Below are positions 24,687 to 32,580 of a stretch of 64,000 bases of DNA, in pieces; positions within the stretch are counted from its first letter, which is position 1; every line of letters begins with the position of its first letter. The stretch spans positions 1 to 64,000 of the forward strand of contig NZ_JAQLEM010000010.1 of the NCBI RefSeq assembly GCF_028209885.1, in the 5' to 3' direction. Origin of the DNA: Collinsella aerofaciens (GTDB taxonomy: Bacteria; Actinomycetota; Coriobacteriia; Coriobacteriales; Coriobacteriaceae). The notes below the pieces were generated by a model. That model did no database searches. It was given only the letters and a program-made list of their open reading frames with translations, and was not told the DNA's origin. The position numbers and the translations under genes were made by a program.

Positions 24687-26534
24687 ATGTGCGGAATTGT
24701 CGGCTACACCGGCTCTGATATTGCAAAGAACATCCTGGTCACGGGCCTCAAGCGCATGGAATATCGCGGCTATGACTCCTCGGGCGTTGCGCTCGAGGTG
24801 GGCGAGGGCGCCGCGGCTCACCTCGACGTCATCCGCCGCGTGGGCAAGGTCGCGGGCCTGGAGAGCGAGCTTTCCAATATCGACAGCGACGCTACCTGCG
24901 GCATCGGCCATACCCGCTGGGCTACCCACGGCAAGCCCTCCGTCGTTAACGCCCATCCCCACACCAGCTGCGACGGTCGTATCGCCATCGTCCACAACGG
25001 CATCATCGAAAACTTCGCTGAGCTGCGCGAAGAGCTGGAGGGCCGCGGCCACCACTTTAAGAGCGAGACCGATACCGAGGTCTTTGCGCATCTGATCGAA
25101 GAGGCCTATGCCGAGACGCACGACCTGATGGCCTCCGTGCGCGAGGCTTGCACCCACGTGGTCGGTGCCTATGGTCTGGCCGCAGTGTGCGCTGACGAGC
25201 CCGGCGTGATCGCCGTAGCCCGCAAGGATTCCCCGATTGTGGTCGGCGCAGGCGAGACCGGCGCCTATGTCGCCTCCGACGTCATTGCACTCATCGACGC
25301 CACCCGCGATGTCGTGGTGCTCGAGGACGGTCAGTTTGCCAAGCTCACGCCCGCAGGCGTCGAATACACCGACGAGGCCGGCAATGTTATCGAGCCCAAG
25401 GTCACTCACATCGACTGGGATCTGGACATGGCCGAAAAGGGCGGTTATCCCGACTTCATGCTCAAGGAAATCCACGAGCAGCCGCGCGTCGTGCGCGACA
25501 CGCTGGTCGGTCGTATGACGCCAGCCGGCGAGCTCGACATCGACGAGCTGGGCCTTTCGCTCGAGGAGCTCAACGACATCGACCGCGTCTACGTGATCGC
25601 TTGCGGCACCAGCTATCACGCTGGCCTCATTGCTAAGAATCTCATTGAGGGCTGGGCTCGTATTCCTACCGAGGTCGAGGCGGCAAGCGAGTTCCGCTAC
25701 CGCAACCCCATCATCACGCCGACGACGCTTGTTGTGGCCGTGTCCCAGTCGGGCGAGACGGCCGATACCCTTGCCGCCATTCGCGACGCGCGCATCAAGG
25801 GTGCCAAGGTCTTCGGCATCACCAATGTGGTGGGCAGCCCGGTGGCGCGCGAGAGCGACGGCGTCATCTATACCAAGGCCAACAAGGAGATCGCGGTCGC
25901 CTCGACCAAGAGCTTTATCGGCCAGGTTGTGAGCCTGACGCTGCTGGCGCTGCTGCTGGCGCAGGTCAAATACCGCCTGACCACCAAGCAGGCGCGCATG
26001 CTGTTCCGCGAGCTTTCCGATACGGCCGAGCAGATCCAGTGGATTTTGGATACCCAAACCGAGACCGTTCATGAGGCCGCCCTGCTGTGCAAGGACGCGC
26101 AATCGGCGCTGTTCGTGGGCCGTGGCATGGGTGCCGCTATCTCCTACGAGGGCGCGCTCAAGCTCAAAGAGGTCAGCTACCTGCACGCCGAGGCCTACGC
26201 CGCCGGTGAGATGAAGCACGGCCCCATCGCCCTGATCGACCCGGGCTTCCCTGTCATCGCCGTGGCCACCAAGAGCGCCACCTACGACAAGACCGTGTCG
26301 AACCTTATGGAGTGCAAGGCGCGGGGTGCCAAGGTCATCGTCGTTGCCACTGAGGGCGACGAGGAGATCAACAAGATCGCCGATTGCATCATCCGCGTGC
26401 CGGCAGTCCGCGACGTGTTCAGCCCCATCACGGCGAGCGTCCCGCTGCAGCTGCTCGCCCGCGAGGTCGCCATCCTGCGCGGATGCGACGTCGACCAACC
26501 CCGAAACTTGGCGAAAAGCGTTACTGTCGAGTAG
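24687..26534 (+). CDS. glmS: Glutamine-fructose-6-phosphate aminotransferase (isomerizing)
   Basis: 615-residue enzyme making glucosamine-6-phosphate from fructose-6-phosphate and glutamine, the first step to UDP-GlcNAc for peptidoglycan. Catalytic Cys2 is in MCGIVGYTG, and the glutaminase domain carries GIGHTRWATHG and HNGIIENF. Two SIS domains follow: ACGTSYHAGLIAKNL ... VSQSGETADTLAAIRDA, and FVGRGMGAAISYEGALKLKE. The C-terminus PRNLAKSVTVE is the family standard. Length is normal. An AAGGGAT SD precedes the ATG. Confidence 0.97.
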   Translation: MCGIVGYTGSDIAKNILVTGLKRMEYRGYDSSGVALEVGEGAAAHLDVIRRVGKVAGLESELSNIDSDATCGIGHTRWATHGKPSVVNAHPHTSCDGRIAIVHNGIIENFAELREELEGRGHHFKSETDTEVFAHLIEEAYAETHDLMASVREACTHVVGAYGLAAVCADEPGVIAVARKDSPIVVGAGETGAYVASDVIALIDATRDVVVLEDGQFAKLTPAGVEYTDEAGNVIEPKVTHIDWDLDMAEKGGYPDFMLKEIHEQPRVVRDTLVGRMTPAGELDIDELGLSLEELNDIDRVYVIACGTSYHAGLIAKNLIEGWARIPTEVEAASEFRYRNPIITPTTLVVAVSQSGETADTLAAIRDARIKGAKVFGITNVVGSPVARESDGVIYTKANKEIAVASTKSFIGQVVSLTLLALLLAQVKYRLTTKQARMLFRELSDTAEQIQWILDTQTETVHEAALLCKDAQSALFVGRGMGAAISYEGALKLKEVSYLHAEAYAAGEMKHGPIALIDPGFPVIAVATKSATYDKTVSNLMECKARGAKVIVVATEGDEEINKIADCIIRVPAVRDVFSPITASVPLQLLAREVAILRGCDVDQPRNLAKSVTVE

Positions 26535-26559
26535 CGGATGTTCCGGCGTTCCAACAGCC

Positions 26560-26600
26560 AAGGCCCGGCTCCGCGTCATCAGACGGAGCCGGGCCTTTTT
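26560..26600 (+). terminator. glmS terminator
   Basis: AAGGCCCGGCTCCG / CGGAGCCGGGCCTT stem followed by T5. Confidence 0.92.
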
Positions 26601-26608
26601 GTACGGAG

Positions 26609-26647
26609 AAACCACCACAAAGGTGCCTGTCCCCTTTGTGGTGGTTT
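26609..26647. repeat. AAACCACCAC palindrome
   Basis: AAACCACCACAAAGG (26609-26623) and CCTTTGTGGTGGTTT (26633-26647), loop TGCCTGTCC. It sits between glmS and the convergent GntR gene. Confidence 0.88.
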
Positions 26648-26654
26648 TGGCAGG

Positions 26655-27386
26655 TTAGCGGAGCTTGCTGGTCTCGAAGTACTCGGGATACTGGTCCAGA
26701 ATCTCGGTCTGGTTGCGGAACATCATGTGCAGGTGCTTGCTCACCAAAAAGCGCGCCTCGATGGGGTCGCGTCCGGCAATAGCGCGGCGGATTTGCTTGT
26801 GCTCGTTAACAATCTCCTGCTTGTCGAGCGTCTGCGTGGCGGCGCGCAGCCAGCGGAAGCGCTCTAGGTCGGCATTGGTCTCCTCGAGCCACGACCACAC
26901 GGTGCTGCGGCATGCGATGCTAAAGATCATGCGATGCATGAGATTGTCGCTCAAAAAAAAGCCGATGCGATCCTCTTCGGCCATCGCCTTTTCCTGCAGC
27001 ACGATGGCGCGGTCGAGCTGCTCGATGCCCACCGAGGTGGCACGCGCGCAGCACTCCACGATCACCTGCTTTTCCAGGTGCTCGCGAATGTAGCAGGCAC
27101 TCTCGGCAAGGGTAAGGTTGATGGGCGAGACATAGGTGCCGCTTTGGGGCACGGTGCGCACCAAGCCCTCTTGCGCCAGACGCACCAACGCTTCGCGCAC
27201 AGGGGTGCGCCCCATATCCAGGTCGTCGCAAAGCTGTTTAACGCCCAGCTTTTCGCCCGGCTTGTAGTCCAGGTAGACGATTTTGCGTCGAATGGTGTGG
27301 TAGGACTGGTCCTGTAGGCTCGCTTCTTGCTCGCCGATGTGCATCGATTCTTCCATAGCGCCTCGCAACCGTTCATTCACACTCAT
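26655..27386 (-). CDS. GntR-family (FadR/FCD-type) transcriptional regulator
   Basis: 243-residue regulator. The wHTH (about residues 28-95) contains KLGVKQLCDDLDMGRTPVREALVRLAQEGLVRTVPQSGTYVSPI, here listed in pieces: GRTPVREAL and GLVRTVPQSGTYV are the GntR hallmarks. The C-terminal FCD domain (about 100-230) is all-helical with the usual metal/ligand region REHLEKQVIV ... DNLMHRMIF. An internal start at 27356 (MEESMHIG) with a GAGG site is possible. It is divergent from the YeiH-type exporter gene and probably controls it; the ligand would be an organic acid, by family. Confidence 0.88.
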   Translation of the reverse strand: MSVNERLRGAMEESMHIGEQEASLQDQSYHTIRRKIVYLDYKPGEKLGVKQLCDDLDMGRTPVREALVRLAQEGLVRTVPQSGTYVSPINLTLAESACYIREHLEKQVIVECCARATSVGIEQLDRAIVLQEKAMAEEDRIGFFLSDNLMHRMIFSIACRSTVWSWLEETNADLERFRWLRAATQTLDKQEIVNEHKQIRRAIAGRDPIEARFLVSKHLHMMFRNQTEILDQYPEYFETSKLR

Positions 27387-27549
27387 ATGTCAGTTGTTTA
27401 TTATGCCGCGAGTCAGCCCTCCGCGGTGGGTAATTCAATCGCCGCCCGATAACTTTTGCGACATTTTTTCCTGCGTTTGCGCGGGATTGCGCTTAGCGTT
27501 GTCGTATCGTAAGTCGTCGCAAACGTGAAATAGGAAGAAGGAATCCCAT

Positions 27550-28584
27550 ATGCAACTGGCAAATATCGTACGCGAGCGCTGGAAGGGCGTCTTGTTCTGC
27601 CTGATCATCGCCATTCCCGCAACGCTGCTCGGCAAGCAGATCGAGGTGGTTGGCGGGCCGGTATTTGCCATCCTCTTTGGCATGGTCCTGGCTCTCGTCT
27701 TTCCCAAGAATCGTCGCGAACCGCTCGCTGCTGGCGTCACCTATACATCCAAAAAGATCTTGCAGTACGCGGTTATCCTGCTTGGCTTTGGCATGAACCT
27801 CTCGCAGATTCTGTCCAAGGGCGCCCAGTCGCTGCCGATTATCGTGGCGACGATCTCGACCTCGCTTGTTGCCGCCTTCGTGCTCTGCCGCGTCATGAAC
27901 GTGCCGAGCAAGATCGCGACGCTTGTGGGTGTGGGTTCGTCGATTTGCGGCGGTTCTGCCATCGCCGCGACCGCACCCGTCATCGATGCCGACGATCGCG
28001 AGATTGCCCAGGCTATTTCGGTCATCTTCCTGTTTAACGTTATCGCGGCGCTCGTGTTTCCGACGCTCGGCGGCATGCTCGGGCTGACCAACGAGGGCTT
28101 TGGCATGTTTGCCGGCACCGCCATCAACGACACCTCGTCGGTAACGGCTGCGGCGAGCGCCTGGGACAGCATGCATCCCGGTGCCAATGTGCTCGAGAGC
28201 GCCACGGTGGTCAAGCTCACCAGGACGCTGGCCATTATTCCCATTACGTTGGTCCTCGCATGCTGGCAGATGCATCTAGCGCGCAAGGCTGGCGGCGACG
28301 CCAAAAGCACGTTCTCGCTTAAACGCGCGTTTCCCATGTTTGTGCTGTTCTTCGTGCTGGCGAGCGTGATCACCACGGTGCTTCAGCTTCCCGCGTCCGT
28401 TACGGCACTTATCAAGGAGCTTTCGAAGTTCTTTATCGTGATGGCCATGGCGGCTATTGGTTTCAATACCGATATCGTTGAGCTGGTCAAAAAGGGCGGT
28501 AAGCCCATTGCGCTGGGCCTTTGCTGCTGGATTGGCATTGCGTGCATGAGCTTGGGAATGCAGTACGTGCTGGGAATCTGGTAG
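27550..28584 (+). CDS. YeiH/UPF0324 family putative sulfate exporter
   Basis: 344-residue integral membrane protein with about ten hydrophobic helices. Visible family signatures: VGVGSSICGGSAIAATAPVI, GTAINDTSSVTAAASAW (each under 20 residues in the conserved core) and KFFIVMAMAAIGFNTDI. UPF0324/YeiH proteins are annotated as putative sulfate or sulfonate exporters, with weak experimental support. GAAGGA lies before the ATG at 27550. The divergent GntR regulator suggests substrate-inducible expression. Confidence 0.85.
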   Translation: MQLANIVRERWKGVLFCLIIAIPATLLGKQIEVVGGPVFAILFGMVLALVFPKNRREPLAAGVTYTSKKILQYAVILLGFGMNLSQILSKGAQSLPIIVATISTSLVAAFVLCRVMNVPSKIATLVGVGSSICGGSAIAATAPVIDADDREIAQAISVIFLFNVIAALVFPTLGGMLGLTNEGFGMFAGTAINDTSSVTAAASAWDSMHPGANVLESATVVKLTRTLAIIPITLVLACWQMHLARKAGGDAKSTFSLKRAFPMFVLFFVLASVITTVLQLPASVTALIKELSKFFIVMAMAAIGFNTDIVELVKKGGKPIALGLCCWIGIACMSLGMQYVLGIW

Positions 28585-28636
28585 AGAAGTAGCCAGTTTG
28601 CGTGTTGGCTGCTGGTGAGCGCATTCTCACGGTGGA

Positions 28637-28725
28637 GCGATAGGAGCTCTTGCGGGTATGGCTTGTCCGCAGGTTGATAGGTCCCGAAGAGCTCTTATCG
28701 CCCCGCCAGGATGGCGATGCGGGGC
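28637..28725. repeat. Two stem-loops after the exporter gene
   Basis: GCGATAGGAGCTCTT (28637-28651) pairs with AAGAGCTCTTATCGC (28687-28701), one mismatch, enclosing a GCGG/CCGC hairpin. CCCCGC/GCGGGG follows immediately (28701-28725). They could end the upstream transcript or be a repeat element; there is no T-run. Confidence 0.5.
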
Positions 28726-28850
28726 AACACCTATACTCGCAGGACGGCGCTTTCTGCCCTATAGTGTTTGGTGAGCAATATCGTTCAATTTTGAAACACT
28801 CGGTCGTGCGACCGTCGGCGGTTGCACATCGCCGCGGACAGGGGCAAATC

Positions 28851-30068
28851 ATGGATAGCGATTCCAAGCTGAACATCTTGACCGAGGCCCTGGCTGCTGC
28901 CGGGGCCTCGGCATTGGCAATCGATGCGCGGGGGGACGTCGCGATTTCTACCATGAATGACGCGGCTCTTGAGCGGGATGTGGCGGCTTTTGTCGCTGAG
29001 CGCCTCGACCGTATAGGAGACGGCGCGCGTCTGGTTATGGGACGTGCGGGTGCGCGCCTGAGCCTGACCGTTCGCCCCACCGACAAAGAGGGCGGGGGGC
29101 TTTGGGTCGCCGTGGTCCGCGAGGTGCGCGGCGCCGCGGCACATGCGGGCATCGAATGGCTCAATGCCGACGAAGTTGAGGCCCGCTACGAATCGAGCGC
29201 GTACGGCATCGTTGAGGGGGCGGCCTCGATGGCTGCGCCGGTCGCCGAGAGCTACGCGCGCGGAGTGCCCCTTATGCTCGAGGGCGAGCTGGGGGCGGGT
29301 CAGGTCGAGATAGCCAAGCGCCTCTATCTGGACGGTCCTTTTGCCGATCAACCCTTTGTTTCCGTCGCGCTCGATGAGCTCACCGATCGGGGTTGGCGCC
29401 ATGTGCTCAAAAGCTCCGAATCGCCGCTGTTTCAAACAGGGCTGACCCTTTGCATTGAGGGCTGGAATGCGGTTGGTCCCCAGCGCCTCCGCGAGCTCGT
29501 TTCCACGATGGCCGACACCGCGTTGGCGACGCGCTGCCATGTGGTGCTGACGGCGAACGACATGCCGGGCGGCAGCGAAAGTGATCAAGCCGCCTTTGTG
29601 ACCGAGCGCTTCGCCTGTGCGGTGAGCGTGGCGCCGGCGATTGCCGAGCAGGGAGCCGCGTCGACAAAGGTTGCGCGCTATTTGGAATATCTCGCTGATG
29701 CATTTGGGACGGCAGCACCCACGCTGTCCGCCGCGGCGACGAAGACGCTCGATGCTTACCGCTGGCCGCGCAATTATCTGCAGCTCCGCGAGGTCTCGGA
29801 ACGACTGTATATATTGGTGGGGGCGGGCGCGGTGGACCGCGCTGTGGCGGAGGAAGTGCTCGCCCAAGAGGACGTGATTAAGACCGCAACCTTTGGCGCC
29901 CCGACACTCGAAAGTGACCTGTATATCCTGCGACCGCTGGCCGATACCGAGCGAGATATCGCGCATCTGGTTGTAGATCATCTACGCGGCAACCGAACCC
30001 GTGCGGCGGAGGTGCTGGGCATAAGCCGTACAACGCTGTGGCGCTTGCTGAAGGACGATGACCGTTGA
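28851..30068 (+). CDS. Degenerate NtrC-like regulator with Fis-type HTH
   Basis: 405 residues. The C-terminal 35 residues are a Fis-type helix-turn-helix (GNRTRAAEVLGISRTTLWRLL). The middle (about 120-340) aligns by eye with the AAA+ core of sigma-54 activators: MLEGELGAGQVEIAKRLYLDG stands where Walker A GETGTGKE...A belongs, and YRWPRNYLQLREVSERL matches the YxWPGNVREL segment. The Walker A lysine is missing (GAGQV), as are the GAFTGA sigma-54 loop and a clear Walker B. I therefore expect no ATP hydrolysis and no sigma-54 contact. The N-terminal 110 residues resemble a sensor/PAS-like part but are unassigned. The start at 28851 (MDSDSKLN) is chosen by composition; the SD is weak. Confidence 0.72.
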   Translation: MDSDSKLNILTEALAAAGASALAIDARGDVAISTMNDAALERDVAAFVAERLDRIGDGARLVMGRAGARLSLTVRPTDKEGGGLWVAVVREVRGAAAHAGIEWLNADEVEARYESSAYGIVEGAASMAAPVAESYARGVPLMLEGELGAGQVEIAKRLYLDGPFADQPFVSVALDELTDRGWRHVLKSSESPLFQTGLTLCIEGWNAVGPQRLRELVSTMADTALATRCHVVLTANDMPGGSESDQAAFVTERFACAVSVAPAIAEQGAASTKVARYLEYLADAFGTAAPTLSAAATKTLDAYRWPRNYLQLREVSERLYILVGAGAVDRAVAEEVLAQEDVIKTATFGAPTLESDLYILRPLADTERDIAHLVVDHLRGNRTRAAEVLGISRTTLWRLLKDDDR

Positions 30069-30152
30069 GCGAGGCGCCCGTGACCGCGCGCGACGCGTGT
30101 GCTACAGTCCAAAGCGTTATTGTTTCGATTTGGTTACGGCGTGCGAGGGCAT

Positions 30153-30728
30153 ATGGCTGAGACTTCAAAACCGAGCCGCAGAAGACGGAGCGCCGCGCCG
30201 GTTAACCGACGCACGACATCGGTGACGTGGGGCAAACACGCCTCGGGGTTTGATGGCTCGTTCAAGCGCACTAAATATGGCTATCCTTCGGCAAGCGCTC
30301 GCTTGGCTATGCAGGCCGAGTCGTCGCTGTGGGGCCGCAAGCGCGTGGTGGGCTCAAAGCTCAAGCACGACGGCACACTCGGTTACATCAGCCGCGGGGC
30401 GGCTCGCCGCAGCGGGCTCAATCCCGCCGGCTGGCATCGCTACGTGCCGATCGTGGTTGTCGTTGCAGCGATCGTCATCGCGCTCGCTGCGCTTGGCTAC
30501 GCCGGCGGCGGCGCCAACTTGGACGCAATGTTTAAATCGCCCGAGCTCGCGCATGCAGGCACAGAAGTTGTCGAGGGCGCACAGACCCAGACGGGCGTTG
30601 TGCCCCAACGCGGTATCGTCGCGGCGGCCACCACCATCGCCGATGCGCAAAAGGACGAGGACGAACAAAGCAGCGAAGCCGAAACGACTCACACGAACGA
30701 AACGACGACAACGGCGACGTCAATATAA
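30153..30728 (+). CDS. Hypothetical single-pass membrane protein
   Basis: 191 residues, not recognised. A basic N-terminal part (1-95, many Arg/Ser/Lys) precedes one membrane helix (about residues 96-117: VPIVVVVAAIVIALAALGYAGG in part). The tail is Ala/Thr/Glu-rich and probably extracytoplasmic. The positive-inside rule puts the N-terminus in the cytoplasm. GAGGG lies before the ATG at 30153. It follows the NtrC-like gene by 84 bp in the same direction and may be co-transcribed. Function unknown. Confidence 0.7.
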   Translation: MAETSKPSRRRRSAAPVNRRTTSVTWGKHASGFDGSFKRTKYGYPSASARLAMQAESSLWGRKRVVGSKLKHDGTLGYISRGAARRSGLNPAGWHRYVPIVVVVAAIVIALAALGYAGGGANLDAMFKSPELAHAGTEVVEGAQTQTGVVPQRGIVAAATTIADAQKDEDEQSSEAETTHTNETTTTATSI

Positions 30729-30738
30729 GTTGCGAGAG

Positions 30739-30777
30739 GGGTAGCTAAAATAGCCCCGTCCCAAATTAGCTACCCCT
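30739..30777. repeat. GGGGTAGCTAA palindrome with GTCCC core
   Basis: GGGGTAGCTAA (30739-30749) and TTAGCTACCCC (30767-30777) are perfect arms. The right half, CCGTCCCAAATTAGCTACC, recurs exactly at 43470-43488. Confidence 0.8.
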
Positions 30778-30791
30778 ATGACGCTCCTGGG

Positions 30792-31313
30792 TTACCTTAC
30801 GTAGACCACGTTGTCGCGGCGCGGCTTTGCCTCGGGAAGTGCGTCTTCGGCATAGCCCAGAATGCAGTGACCGACGCCGCGTAGGCTTCCGTCGGCGGGT
30901 AGACCCCAGCTGGCCAGTAGCTCCAGACCCTCGGGCGAATCGAAAACCTCATGCGCGCGGTGAATCCAGCACGAATCAACGCCCAGCGCATAGGCAGCAT
31001 TGAGCAGGTTACCCATGGCAAGCGAACCGTCTTCCAGATGCGTGGGCACGCTGCGGTCGACCAGCACCACCACAACGGTCTTGGCGCCATAGAAGGGGTC
31101 GCTGTTGCTGCCCATGACTTGCGCGTTGAGCTGTGAGAGACGCTCAGCGGTCGCGGGGTCGGTGACGGCGACAAACGTCACCGGCTGGCGGCCCATGCCG
31201 CTCGGTGCATATTGGCCGGCTTCGATAATACGTGCAAGCTTTTCGGCCTCGACGGGGCGATCGCTGTATTTGCGACAGCTGCGGCGGTGAATGAGCGCTT
31301 CGATAGTCTCCAT
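30792..31313 (-). CDS. Nitroreductase-family FMN protein
   Basis: 173-residue flavin oxidoreductase. HRRSCRKYSDRPVEAEKLARI at the N-terminus and QYAPSGMGRQP are the FMN-binding motifs; DSCWIHRAHEVF and LRGVGHCILGYAEDALP complete the core. It is a short member of the family, likely NAD(P)H dependent. The start at 31313 has AAGGAG six bases upstream; an upstream in-frame ATG adds 32 residues with no family similarity. The physiological substrate is unknown. Confidence 0.88.
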   Translation of the reverse strand: METIEALIHRRSCRKYSDRPVEAEKLARIIEAGQYAPSGMGRQPVTFVAVTDPATAERLSQLNAQVMGSNSDPFYGAKTVVVVLVDRSVPTHLEDGSLAMGNLLNAAYALGVDSCWIHRAHEVFDSPEGLELLASWGLPADGSLRGVGHCILGYAEDALPEAKPRRDNVVYVR

Positions 31314-31608
31314 GGTGTCTCCTTGCGATGGCGTTGCAGATGCCCCGTTCATACCCGTCGGGCTCAAACGATAGACGGTCAATTGCCCGGCCAAAAGGAT
31401 AGATTCCAATTGGGAAAGTAGGTTTGCATAAAAGTACCTTCAGAATGTGACAAACCAATGGGATGGTTAAACGTTTTATCCCGTCTACCCTGCGGTTTTT
31501 TACCACTTGCCTAAATGACGAACGCATAACCTCTGATAAAGGTTTTACTAAAGGAGTACCAACGTTTATCAACGCGCCGTGGTGGCGCCGGGCCAGGAGG
31601 TAACTATC

Positions 31609-31899
31609 ATGTTCCAGGCTGGAGATGTCGTCGAGACCGATTTCGAAGGATTTCTGAAGCTGCTGCGTTCCAAGACGCGCGCTTTCGTGTCGATCAACGA
31701 TCACGAGTACTACATCACGCACACCGATGGCTATTGGCGTGTTCAGGATTGCGAGGCCCTCAACGACAAGGGCCACTTTACTGACTGCTCCGAGCTCGTC
31801 AATACGGTCTGCGAGGTCGTCGAGCTGCCGTGGATTGCCGGCAAGAGCCTGCATGATAGCTTCTCGGGCGCTACGGTCTATGAGGCCGTCGCCGCTTAA
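31609..31899 (+). CDS. Small hypothetical protein with strong SD
   Basis: 96-residue, acidic, soluble-looking protein that I do not recognise (MFQAGDVVETDFEGFLKLL... ending YEAVAA). No membrane helix or Cys cluster. It is translated from a near-perfect CCAGGAGGTAACT SD and has its own terminator, so it is probably well expressed and real. The in-frame upstream ATG/GTG at 31579 is disfavoured because it lies before the SD. The 295-base gap upstream is AT-rich and should contain the promoters of this gene and of the divergent nitroreductase. Confidence 0.75.
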   Translation: MFQAGDVVETDFEGFLKLLRSKTRAFVSINDHEYYITHTDGYWRVQDCEALNDKGHFTDCSELVNTVCEVVELPWIAGKSLHDSFSGATVYEAVAA

Positions 31900-31926
31900 C
31901 AGGCAATAAAACCCGAATTTCACGTG

Positions 31927-31962
31927 ACCGCTGGCGCTGCCCCCGCGCCGGCGGTCTTTTTC
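31927..31962 (+). terminator. Terminator of the 96-residue protein gene
   Basis: ACCGCTGGCGC / GCGCCGGCGGT stem, then CTTTTTC. Confidence 0.85.
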
Positions 31963-32004
31963 TGCCGATAGGCCATAAAAGTGCAAACATTTGCGGAACG
32001 CCTG

Positions 32005-32063
32005 TTGACGATAGTCAAAACTCGGACTAATCTAGAGACATAAATTGGTCAAAAATCGGACAA
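32005..32063 (+). promoter_or_regulatory. marR-type promoter with two operator sites
   Basis: TTGACG (32005-32010), 17 nt, TAATCT (32028-32033). Between the boxes lies TAGTC-AAAACTCG-GACTA (32012-32029), an inverted repeat. A second, similar site TTGGTC-AAAAATCG-GACAA is at 32045-32063. A dimeric MarR protein binding there would block RNA polymerase, giving autorepression of the regulator and exporter. Confidence 0.7.
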
Positions 32064-32079
32064 TCGAATGGTGGGATAG

Positions 32080-32580
32080 ATGAATAGTGCGGTTACGCTG
32101 GTCGACTTCGACCGGTTGCTCAATGGACTCGACCATATCTATTCGGAGTTCTCGCGCGCCTGCGGTCTTTCGGACTGCGCTTACTGGATGCTCGTCGATA
32201 CCAGCACGGCGGGCGGTAGCATCGCTGTGAGTCGTCTGACAAGCGAATGGTTCTACAGCAAGCAGACTATCAACTCGGCAATTAAAACCTTGACGGCGCG
32301 GGGCTTTGCAACGTTGGAGTTTGCCGAAGGCAGCCGTAAGAACAAGGTTGTGCGTTTGACCGAAGCGGGCATGCGGTTTGCCGAGCAATATGCGCTGCCG
32401 GCGCAAGAAGCCGAGCAACAGGCTTTCGAAGTGCTCGAGCCCTGGGAACAGCGCGAAATCATGCGCCTAATCGGAAAATTTTCCCATGCGCTCGGCGATG
32501 AGTGCGATGCCTTTAAGCAGCATATCGCTGCCGAGAGCCAGGCCGAGAATCAAGGTGAGGGGGAGTCGTGCGACTCTTAA
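32080..32580 (+). CDS. MarR-family transcriptional regulator
   Basis: 166 residues. Winged helix around residues 45-100: SRLTSEWFYSKQTINSAIKTLTARGF, then the wing EFAEGSRKNKVVRLTEAGM; helical dimer segments at both ends. The ATG at 32080 follows GGTGGGAT. The stop overlaps the GTG start of the ABC exporter by 13 bases, so it and the exporter form an operon. By analogy with MarR-exporter pairs it should sense a toxic compound exported by that pump. Confidence 0.9.
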   Translation: MNSAVTLVDFDRLLNGLDHIYSEFSRACGLSDCAYWMLVDTSTAGGSIAVSRLTSEWFYSKQTINSAIKTLTARGFATLEFAEGSRKNKVVRLTEAGMRFAEQYALPAQEAEQQAFEVLEPWEQREIMRLIGKFSHALGDECDAFKQHIAAESQAENQGEGESCDS

